Below, one piece after another: positions 5,189-11,472 of a stretch of DNA of 11,472 bases (position 1 is the stretch's first letter; every line of letters begins with the position of its first letter). This DNA comes from Sulfurospirillum sp. UBA6810 (GTDB lineage: Bacteria > Campylobacterota > Campylobacteria > Campylobacterales > Sulfurospirillaceae), in contig DKEY01000070.1 in NCBI GenBank assembly GCA_002469305.1, positions 1-11,472 of the forward strand, given 5' to 3'. A program made the position numbers and the translations under genes. The notes beneath the pieces were generated by a model. That model did no database searches and was not told the origin of the DNA. It saw only the letters and a list, made by a program, of their open reading frames with translations.

Positions 5189-6369
5189 TATATCTCTCTT
5201 GCACTTCGTATCGTATCTACTCCGTATTTGTTTCGTAGTTTTTGTAAAGAGTCATTGAGACTGTTTTGTTTTTTATCCTCTTCAAAATCTATCAAAGAGA
5301 CACTTTTTTTGTTGTGTTCCATAAAATTACTCACACTCACACAGATAAAAACCATGGGTGTATCTTTATATATATCTGCCTTTGCATAGAGTTCAAGTAT
5401 GATGCTTTTGAGCATTTTTTCATTGAAAAGTCTGTACTCCGTACATCTTGCTTCACTTTTTATGTTGTATTTATATTTGAGTTTGAGATAAAAAGAGGCT
5501 GGATGCAGATGTAGTTTATTGACCATGAAAGCAACATGCCTTACAAAGATAAGGATACGCCTTTGTATCTCTTCTCTATCATTTATAGCTTCAAAACTCC
5601 GTGACATACCTATGGATTTTCGCTTTGCATTGGGATTTACTTTTTCCTTATCTTCTCCCAACATACAAGCATATAACTCTTTGGCATGTCCTCCCCATCT
5701 CTCAAAAAGATTTTTTGCTCTAAGTGCATCTGCTATCGTATCGATACCATAACCCTTAAGCTTTTGTTCATAACTCCTGCCGATACCAGGAAATTTTTTG
5801 ATAGGCTTATCTTTGACATACTCAAAAACCTCACTTGGTCGTATCAGTTTCACTCCATCTGGCTTTGCGTCATTGGTGGCTAGTTTTGCTATGCGTTTTG
5901 TTTTTGCTATGCCAATGGAAACAGGTAAAGAGAGTTTTTCCTCTATCAGCTTTTTTACATGTAAGGCAAATTTTTCTGGTTCACTCTCTTCTCTCATGCC
6001 TGATATATCACAGTAAAACTCATCGATGCTTGCTTGTTCAACGACGGGGATAAGTGTGGTCAAGAGCGTATAGAGTTGATGCGATAGACTTTGGTAGTAG
6101 AGATGATTTGGTGGTACTATTTTAAGGTTTGGGCAAAGTTGTAAAGCCTCAGAGATATTCATCGCAGTTTTAACACCCTTTGCTCTGGCTTCATAGCTTG
6201 AAGTTACCACGATACCTTTATATGAATCAACTTTTTTTGGTGGCTTTTCATTGAAAAGCTTTGAGCTTCTATCTCCCCCACCAACAGCTATGGGGATATC
6301 TCGCAAGTCTGGATTTAAAATCCTTTCAGCTGAACAGTAAAAACAGTCTAAATCTATATGTAGTATCAT
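5188..6369 (-). CDS. dinB: DNA polymerase IV (Y-family translesion polymerase)
   Basis: An error-prone polymerase for bypass of damaged template. The palm motif HIDLDCFYCSAE has Asp6 and the steric-gate position Tyr11; SIDEFYCDISG gives catalytic Asp116 and Glu117. SIGIAKTKRIAKLA (151-164) is the conserved finger/palm strand, a helix-hairpin-helix thumb lies at KKFPGIGRSYEQKL (191-204), and the little-finger domain covers about 250-350. At 393 residues it is longer than E. coli Pol IV (351), partly through an insertion of roughly a dozen residues after AVGGG (about 32-50) and a C-terminal tail. SVSLIDFEED (356-365) could be a degenerate clamp-binding motif, tentatively. No recognisable SOS box or strong Shine-Dalgarno precedes the ATG. 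One TTACATGTAA word lies inside (ALHVKK, 135-140). Confidence 0.93.
   Translation of the reverse strand: MILHIDLDCFYCSAERILNPDLRDIPIAVGGGDRSSKLFNEKPPKKVDSYKGIVVTSSYEARAKGVKTAMNISEALQLCPNLKIVPPNHLYYQSLSHQLYTLLTTLIPVVEQASIDEFYCDISGMREESEPEKFALHVKKLIEEKLSLPVSIGIAKTKRIAKLATNDAKPDGVKLIRPSEVFEYVKDKPIKKFPGIGRSYEQKLKGYGIDTIADALRAKNLFERWGGHAKELYACMLGEDKEKVNPNAKRKSIGMSRSFEAINDREEIQRRILIFVRHVAFMVNKLHLHPASFYLKLKYKYNIKSEARCTEYRLFNEKMLKSIILELYAKADIYKDTPMVFICVSVSNFMEHNKKSVSLIDFEEDKKQNSLNDSLQKLRNKYGVDTIRSAREI
5955..5964 (-). repeat. TTACATGTAA word, copy 6 (in dinB)
   Basis: A perfect copy in the dinB coding sequence; on the gene's strand the extended form is CTTACATGTAAAA. It encodes Leu-His-Val, the same residues and frame as copy 1 in the ygbA-like gene. 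Confidence 0.8.
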
Positions 6370-6465
6370 GATGAAATTTAAACATCTTTTTTAAAAAAGT
6401 AGCTAAATTATTGCAATTTGAAAGGCTTTATAACAGTGTTATTTTTTATTAGGTTTATTTTGATG

Positions 6466-6471
6466 TATAAT
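6466..6471 (+). promoter_or_regulatory. -10 box of the alpha/beta hydrolase gene
   Basis: TATAAT 20 bases before the ATG, preceded by T-rich runs at 6441-6460, in the 122-base divergent gap between dinB and the hydrolase gene. The gap also holds a 14-bp palindrome CTTTTTTAAAAAAG (6386-6399) on the dinB side, whose role is unknown. AAAGGA at 6480-6485 serves as ribosome site. Confidence 0.6.
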
Positions 6472-6491
6472 GACTACATAAAGGATTCAAT

Positions 6492-7280
6492 ATGAAGAAA
6501 ACTATCGGTGGATTATCGGTATTAGCCAAAGGAAATAAAAAACATAGAACTATCATTTTTTTGCATGGTTTTCCCTATGACCATAGTATGTGGTCAAATC
6601 AAATAGACATACTTAGTGAACATTTTTATTGTGTAGCCTATGACATTAGAGGTCTTGGCAACTCGTGTGTTGGCGATGGTCAGTTTACTATGGAGTTATT
6701 TGTTGATGATTTGGAGATGATAATCAACGAACTACAAGTTGAAAACCCCATCATCTGTGCTTTTTCTATGGGTGGGTATATCGCCCTAAGAGCGATTGAA
6801 CGTATGGAAGAGAAGTTTTCAGCACTTATCTTATGTGATAGCGTTTCTCATGCAGATAGTGATGAGGCAAAGCTTGACCGCTCAGACGCAATCAGACGTA
6901 TCAATGCCCAAGGAACTTCCTCTTTTTCTAAAGCATTTATAAGTAGATGTTTCAGTGATTCTTTTAAAAAAGAGCATAATGATATCGTTGAAAAGCGTAT
7001 CTTAAAATCTCGTAAATTTAATTCCATAGGTATCAAAGGCTGTTTACTTGCGATGATGACACGCAAAGATACAACGGGGTATCTGCCTTCTATAAAACTT
7101 CCAACACTTCTTTTGTGTGGTGAGAAAGACAATATCACCCCTCCTGAAAAAATGCAAACAATTGCAGAAAAAATAGCTGGGGCGAAATTTGTACTTATAA
7201 AAGATGCAGCGCATATGAGCGTGATTGAAAATCCAAAAGATTGCAACGATGCAATTATTGAATTTTTAGATAATAACTAA
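6492..7280 (+). CDS. Alpha/beta-fold hydrolase
   Basis: A 262-residue cytoplasmic hydrolase of the esterase / enol-lactonase type. The oxyanion HG motif is FLHGFPYDHSMW (23-34) and DIRGLGNS (51-58) follows the third strand. The nucleophile elbow is CAFSMGG with Ser92, and the triad is completed by Asp213 in LLLCGEKDNITPP and His241 in DAAHMSVIENP. The elbow has Ala where the first Gly of G-x-S-x-G is usual. A helical cap lies at about 125-195. The start is supported by AAAGGA six bases upstream and a good -10. The gene stands alone between divergent dinB and the convergent ttr operon, so context gives no substrate. Names such as 3-oxoadipate enol-lactonase or BioH would be over-annotation. 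Confidence 0.88.
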   Translation: MKKTIGGLSVLAKGNKKHRTIIFLHGFPYDHSMWSNQIDILSEHFYCVAYDIRGLGNSCVGDGQFTMELFVDDLEMIINELQVENPIICAFSMGGYIALRAIERMEEKFSALILCDSVSHADSDEAKLDRSDAIRRINAQGTSSFSKAFISRCFSDSFKKEHNDIVEKRILKSRKFNSIGIKGCLLAMMTRKDTTGYLPSIKLPTLLLCGEKDNITPPEKMQTIAEKIAGAKFVLIKDAAHMSVIENPKDCNDAIIEFLDNN

Positions 7281-7291
7281 TCTATAAAAAA

Positions 7292-7321
7292 CTAACTACC
7301 CTTACATGTAAAGGTAGTTAG
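7292..7321 (-). terminator. Terminator of the ttr operon (convergent gap), with a word at its tip
   Basis: A 30-bp near-perfect palindrome: 9-bp arms CTAACTACC / GGTAGTTAG enclose an exact CTTACATGTAAAG word (7301-7313), with one mismatched pair (7301 with 7312). On the minus strand it is followed by GTTTTTTATAG, a proper T tract, so it should stop transcripts from the ttrA side. On the plus strand there is no T tract, so its effect on the hydrolase transcript is less sure. Confidence 0.85.
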
Positions 7322-7335
7322 CCACAGTAGATATT

Positions 7336-10300
7336 CTAACTTACTTTTGTTATACTCACGGGAATCGCTTGTCTTGCAACGGAACCACAAGCAAAGTCAG
7401 TAGCTACTGCATGTTTTCTACTTGGGTCTTTGAGACCTAGTTTATTGTAATTTACTCCTGATTTTCTTGCAAAGATTCCTTTTGTAACTTTACCATTTAT
7501 CTCGATATCAACAGCTCCCTCGCCATCTCTTCCTGCACCATGTTCTACACCGACAGTGTCAGGGTGTACTCCATGTCTATATCGAAGATAACCCTGAGCT
7601 TCACCATCACCTGAATTTAATTTTACATAATCTCCATGATTAAGTCCCAATCTTTGTGCTGTTTGTGGATTTATGTCCACATAAGTTGTATATTTTATCT
7701 CTTTAAGATTTGTACTTGATGTATTTGGTGTTGATAAAACATTTGACTTATATGAAAAAGCAGTAAGAGGAAATTTCTCCTTTGTAAAAAACTTTTCATA
7801 TGTTTCTCCAGAATCAAATCTTTGTTTATAAAACTTTGGTGTACCACTATGTTGCTCTCCTGTGAGAGAATTTTTAGCCGTTCCTACTGTTTCATTGTAA
7901 ACTTGTATAGGTGCTTTATACTTATGAGATAAAAACTCCCCATCATAGCTATTTTCATAATCTTCATATCTACCACCTCTTGCCATCACATAGGCTGTTT
8001 TTCTCCAATTTTCACCGCAAATTCTCTGCAAAGATGGGATAAATGACTCAATATGAGCTAGCTTTATCTCCTCGTCACTTGCATCAGGTACTGGCTTACC
8101 ATCCATCGCTATATTCTCAAAAGCTCTTAAGTAAAAATCCTCTGCCCTATCAAAAGAGTGAAGTTTTCCATCACTTCCTTTGATAGCATTTTCTCCAAAA
8201 CCAGCAAGGCCAAGTTTTTTACCAAGTTCGATAACAAAGCTAATCATCTCGATAGGCTCTCCATTTCTAAAGCTCGCTTGTTTTGGCTTCACCACTGGAA
8301 ATCTTAATGTATTTATCTTGGTTTGGTGCCCAGCCCAAGCATGAACAACTCCCCATGTTTCATATAAAACAGAATCAGGGATAATGTAATCTGCATAGAT
8401 TGAAGATTCATTGATAAAAGGGTCAATGGCGATAAAAAGCGGTACAGCTTTTTTAGGGTCTTCTATCAACTCTTTGATTTGGCTCTGAGCACCTGCTGCC
8501 CCATACATAAAATTTGCATTAAAAGTGATAAGTGTATCCATCTTATAAGGATGTCCTTTAAAACTGTTGACTATATAATCAAGCTCTAATGCATTGGTAA
8601 AAGGATACCATCGCTCTTTTGCAGGATATGGATTTTCTCCATTGGCTACTTTGTTTTTGTACTCATTTGTACTCTCATACCCTCTTCTTGTTCTATCCAT
8701 CCTTGCACCATGGACTTTGACTTTTCCTTTGAAACCAAGAAGGTCATACTGTTTGCCTTTAACATCTTTGTAAGCACCACCACCACTACTCATACCGCCT
8801 TTATAGTTTAGATTTCCTATCATGGCTCCAAGCATCATCACAGCATATGTTGTATAAAAGCCTGTTGTATGCATCGTGCCACCATGACAATCCACACTTG
8901 CACGTCTTCCATAAGAAGTGAATTTTTTGGCAACTTCTTGCATCTTCTCTTCACTTACACCACACTCTTTTGCGTATTCACTCGCACTTAGCTCATTTAC
9001 TCTTTCTTTGAGTTCATTAAACGATGTTCGTACATTGTAAGTCTTTTCACCAAATACAACACTCCCCTCAAAATCAAGTACAGCCTGAACAACTTCTTTT
9101 GAAGATTTGAGCATGTTATCACTCACATCTAAAACAAGTGGTATGTCTCCCTCTTTAAGTATCTTTCCAAATCCCTCTTTATCTTGGATAATGAGATGTG
9201 TAGCATTTGTCCATGAAGCATCATATTGAGCCTTCATCGCTTCTTCTGAGGGTAAGCTTAGATACTTTTCATTGTACATTTTGTTATTGATGATGATTTG
9301 TAAAAGCCCCATCACAAATGCAAGATCAGTTCCTGGTATGATAGGTATCCAACTACTTTTTTTACCAACTGCTATCGTGTCACTGTTCCCTTGCATAGGT
9401 GATACTACTGTATATTCTATGTCTCCTTCAGTTCTTGCGCTCGCCAAAAGTTTTCCTTGTCTCTTAAAAGGATTTCCAGCTTGTCCAGGAGGTGTTCCTA
9501 TGCTTAAAAGATATCTTGTGTTCTCAAAGTCTGGCTTTAAATGTGGATATTTTTTAAAATCCCCCAAATACGCAGCTTCACCTGCTCTCATAGAGAGACC
9601 ACAGATAGAAGTATGCCCTGTATAGTTTATAGAACCAAAAGACATCAAAAATCTATGGATCAAGGTTGCTGTTCTTCCCTCATGTGTAGTTCCTATCACA
9701 CAAAGTCCATTTGCCTTTGGTCCAAAAGATGGTTCAGCTGGATTGATAGGAGTTTCTATATCTCTTGTCTCTTTAAGACCTTTTACAACTCCCTCACCAA
9801 ATAAATCTCCACCTGCAACTATCTCATCAATAAGCTCATAGATATCCATCTCTTTCCACTTGTTTTCACCACGTTTTCCAACTCTTTTAAGAGGCTTGAG
9901 TACACGATTTGGAGCATCTATCTTATCAAAGATGGCATTTCCTCTTGCACAGACATTTGAGCGATATGTCTCAAAGTTACCATTTTGAGAGAGTGTTTTA
10001 TAGCTCTCTTTTATACTTGTATGATAAGGAAGCCAAGGATTTGTAGAGAGAAGATTATAAGGGTTTCCCAATACTCTTACTACTTTATCTGTTTTTTTAT
10101 CTACTTTTACTCTCACACCGCATTGAGTAGTACACCCTATACACGTAGTTGGCACTATCTTATAGTCATCATTGTTTACAAACTCATCTTTCACGAAACT
10201 ATACTCAGCAGGTGCTGCATTAAAATAGATACTGTCCTTTGCCTTTTCACCCTTATCTGAGAGAGTTACAACAGAACCCAAAGTCTCCTTATATCCTACC

Positions 10301-10362
10301 ATAGAAGCAGCAGCTACAACAGTACCTGAGCCTACTAAAAATTTTCTTCTACTACTTTGCAT
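7336..10362 (-). CDS. ttrA: Tetrathionate reductase-type molybdopterin catalytic subunit (TtrA-like)
   Basis: A 1008-residue Mo-bisMGD oxidoreductase of the DMSO reductase superfamily. It has a Tat signal (SSRRKFLVGSG, residues 3-13), so it is exported folded. A 4Fe-4S site follows with Cys74, Cys77, Cys81 and Cys138 (C-x2-C-x3-C-x56-C). SICGLSMRAG places Cys254 as likely Mo ligand, and the C-terminal pterin-binding domain is at about 890-1000. As I recall Salmonella TtrA, matches run along the whole length (FGPKxN near 213, KPDFENT, AGNPFKRQ, SWTNATHLVI-like, PYPAKxxWYPF, FIAIDPFxNE, NRAEDFYLR-like), and the length is close to its roughly 1020. TtrA with TtrB and TtrC reduces tetrathionate to thiosulfate in respiration. 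The ATG at 10362 is chosen over TTG at 10368 because AAAGGAG ends directly before that TTG. It overlaps the NrfD gene by 11 bases. A related polysulfide or other sulfur-oxyanion substrate remains possible. Confidence 0.85.
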   Translation of the reverse strand: MQSSRRKFLVGSGTVVAAASMVGYKETLGSVVTLSDKGEKAKDSIYFNAAPAEYSFVKDEFVNNDDYKIVPTTCIGCTTQCGVRVKVDKKTDKVVRVLGNPYNLLSTNPWLPYHTSIKESYKTLSQNGNFETYRSNVCARGNAIFDKIDAPNRVLKPLKRVGKRGENKWKEMDIYELIDEIVAGGDLFGEGVVKGLKETRDIETPINPAEPSFGPKANGLCVIGTTHEGRTATLIHRFLMSFGSINYTGHTSICGLSMRAGEAAYLGDFKKYPHLKPDFENTRYLLSIGTPPGQAGNPFKRQGKLLASARTEGDIEYTVVSPMQGNSDTIAVGKKSSWIPIIPGTDLAFVMGLLQIIINNKMYNEKYLSLPSEEAMKAQYDASWTNATHLIIQDKEGFGKILKEGDIPLVLDVSDNMLKSSKEVVQAVLDFEGSVVFGEKTYNVRTSFNELKERVNELSASEYAKECGVSEEKMQEVAKKFTSYGRRASVDCHGGTMHTTGFYTTYAVMMLGAMIGNLNYKGGMSSGGGAYKDVKGKQYDLLGFKGKVKVHGARMDRTRRGYESTNEYKNKVANGENPYPAKERWYPFTNALELDYIVNSFKGHPYKMDTLITFNANFMYGAAGAQSQIKELIEDPKKAVPLFIAIDPFINESSIYADYIIPDSVLYETWGVVHAWAGHQTKINTLRFPVVKPKQASFRNGEPIEMISFVIELGKKLGLAGFGENAIKGSDGKLHSFDRAEDFYLRAFENIAMDGKPVPDASDEEIKLAHIESFIPSLQRICGENWRKTAYVMARGGRYEDYENSYDGEFLSHKYKAPIQVYNETVGTAKNSLTGEQHSGTPKFYKQRFDSGETYEKFFTKEKFPLTAFSYKSNVLSTPNTSSTNLKEIKYTTYVDINPQTAQRLGLNHGDYVKLNSGDGEAQGYLRYRHGVHPDTVGVEHGAGRDGEGAVDIEINGKVTKGIFARKSGVNYNKLGLKDPSRKHAVATDFACGSVARQAIPVSITKVS

Positions 10363-11472
10363 CTCCAACTCCTTTATAACAATCTTTCATCTCTTCATCC
10401 CAAGGAAAAATCACTAATACAGCACAAATAAGTGCAAACAAAACTCCCCAGTTTGAAAGTACTGAAACTATACTGTCTTGACCAAATACAGAGGGTACAT
10501 AGTGTAAAAATCCTGGTGTTGTTCGAGGTATCTCTTGTCCTCCTATCACCGTATTCCATCTAAAGAGCCATACACCAATAGCCGTTACAAAACCACCAAA
10601 GTAAACAATCACTGGCATAAATCTAAGTTTTGAAAAACCAATGATAAGTGGAACAAACAGACATAAAACATAATCTATCCAAAATGTCTCTGCAAAATGC
10701 AAATTAAAGTAGCTATAAAGAGCGTATTTTTCTGCGTTTGCAAAAGTCAAAGAAAAGGTGAGCCATAAAAATCTCATAACAAGATCCGCGATGATAAACC
10801 AAGAAAGAAGCCTTGCAAGTGTTGCTACCATATCTGTATCTACACTTTTTCGTTCAGATAAAAATCTTTGAAACATCGGTATAAGCAAGATTAAAAGACC
10901 TGTTCCTGAAACCATCGCTGAAGCTAGGAAAAGTAGAGGCATCAAAGGTGTATGCCACATAACATTTGCGTGAACTGCACCTAAGATATAACCTGTATAA
11001 CCATGAACACAAAGAGCAAGAGGGATACCGATAACACCTAGTATAAAGCCTTTTTCATGGTCCTTTTCAATCGCTTTTTCACTTAAGTCCATATTGCCAA
11101 AAGCAAAAAGTTTGTTAAATGTTTTTGATATGCCACTACTCTGATTTGCTTTTTTGACAAAGTAAACGCGGTACATTGCCTGTGCTTCAAAAAAGATGAG
11201 GATAGGATATGCCATCAAAAGTAAAACACCCCATTTCATAGGAGAAGTTGGAAAGTTTTCCCAGCCATAGAAGAAAAAGTTTAAAATCCTACCTGGTTGT
11301 CTTAAATCATCTATGAGATTCAGTGGTGCAGCAACGAGTAAAACAAAAGCCATAAGTAGTGATATACCAGCTATCTGTTTATACTGTTTCCATCCAAAAA
11401 CATGAGCAAAGCTTGAGATGATAAACGCCGCCGCTGAACTTCCTGTAAACCAAAAATAGTTTGGTATATCAA
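10352..11472 (-). CDS. ttrC: NrfD/PsrC-type membrane subunit (TtrC-like), 5' end outside the window
   Basis: The frame stays open to the right window edge, so the gene is partial: about 373 codons are visible and the true start lies beyond 11472. The product is a polytopic inner-membrane protein with about nine hydrophobic segments in view, beginning with an IPNYFWFTGSSAAAF stretch. The loop DDLRQPGRILNFFFYGW after the second visible segment and the late GGQEIPRTTPGF loop are typical of the NrfD/PsrC family, which passes electrons from quinol to a periplasmic Fe-S subunit. It overlaps ttrA by 11 bases. The order NrfD subunit then catalytic subunit equals ttrC-ttrA of the Salmonella ttrBCA operon, so a ttrB-like ferredoxin gene is expected upstream, outside the window. 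The ttrC name rests on this context; PsrC-like is the safe family name. Confidence 0.82.
   Translation of the reverse strand, partial: DIPNYFWFTGSSAAAFIISSFAHVFGWKQYKQIAGISLLMAFVLLVAAPLNLIDDLRQPGRILNFFFYGWENFPTSPMKWGVLLLMAYPILIFFEAQAMYRVYFVKKANQSSGISKTFNKLFAFGNMDLSEKAIEKDHEKGFILGVIGIPLALCVHGYTGYILGAVHANVMWHTPLMPLLFLASAMVSGTGLLILLIPMFQRFLSERKSVDTDMVATLARLLSWFIIADLVMRFLWLTFSLTFANAEKYALYSYFNLHFAETFWIDYVLCLFVPLIIGFSKLRFMPVIVYFGGFVTAIGVWLFRWNTVIGGQEIPRTTPGFLHYVPSVFGQDSIVSVLSNWGVLFALICAVLVIFPWDEEMKDCYKGVGDAK
10369..10375 (-). promoter_or_regulatory. Ribosome binding site fixing the ttrA start
   Basis: AAAGGAG on the minus strand, inside the last codons of the NrfD-type gene, is six bases before the ATG at 10362 and zero bases before the alternative TTG at 10368. 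This excludes the longer start and suggests coupling of the two genes. Confidence 0.8.

Noticed and set aside
5266..6053. Several plus-strand frames of 65-82 codons opposite dinB
   Set aside because: dinB has catalytic motifs across this whole span; the frames are low-complexity shadows.
6386..6399. CTTTTTTAAAAAAG palindrome before dinB as an SOS (LexA) box
   Set aside because: It does not match LexA box patterns, and such A/T palindromes arise easily in AT-rich gaps.
6848..7246. 132-codon minus-strand frame opposite the hydrolase gene
   Set aside because: The hydrolase triad residues Asp213 and His241 are encoded here on the plus strand; the antisense product has no motif or ribosome site.
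9272..10260. Plus-strand frames of 87-117 codons opposite ttrA
   Set aside because: They run opposite conserved TtrA sequence including the 4Fe-4S region and lack start signals.
10363..10368. TTG at 10368 as the ttrA start
   Set aside because: The AAAGGAG ribosome site ends at 10369, leaving no spacer; the ATG at 10362 has six bases of spacing.

Overview
The window is AT-rich and densely coded. Its gene content (a tetrathionate-reductase-type molybdoenzyme with an NrfD membrane partner, a periplasmic DsrE-like protein, a TonB-type receptor, short intergenic gaps, and TATAAT-like -10 boxes without a clear -35) fits a sulfur-metabolising, respiring member of the Campylobacterota (Sulfurimonas/Sulfuricurvum-like). 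That placement is an inference from style and content; no rRNA or marker gene is present to prove it.

Left part (1-2576): a complete IS5-family insertion sequence (4-1213, 19/21-bp matching terminal inverted repeats, intact DDE transposase) sits inside a TonB-dependent-receptor-like gene read on the minus strand. The receptor keeps its signal peptide, plug and early barrel, but its frame ends at a TGA supplied by the IS terminal repeat. The missing C-terminal part should lie left of the window.

Middle (2670-5188): a secreted DsrE/DsrF-like protein (minus) is divergent from a two-gene plus-strand unit. That unit encodes a lipoprotein with a possible Cys-His-Asp triad, overlapping a cysteine-rich YgbA-type 'nitrous oxide-stimulated promoter' family protein. 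A long-form purC with a TTG start follows and converges on dinB (DNA polymerase IV, minus) across a 16-bp perfect hairpin.

Right part (6370-11472): an alpha/beta hydrolase gene (plus) is divergent from dinB and converges on a ttrCA-like operon (minus). The operon consists of an NrfD-type membrane subunit, running off the right edge, and a Tat-exported molybdopterin/4Fe-4S catalytic subunit that resembles TtrA closely along its length. A ttrB-like ferredoxin subunit is expected just outside the window.

The most unusual signal is a short word. The palindrome TTACATGTAA occurs seven times between 3852 and 7311, four of them as the exact 13-mer CTTACATGTAAAG. Copies lie in coding sequence, in the purC leader, and in both convergent-gene terminators, one of which is an inverted pair. 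This distribution resembles DNA-uptake-type words more than a single operator. There is no gene-free stretch longer than 300 bases; the largest gaps are 1068-1202 (non-coding IS tail), 2577-2704 and 6370-6491 (promoters/terminators). No tRNA, rRNA or CRISPR array was seen.
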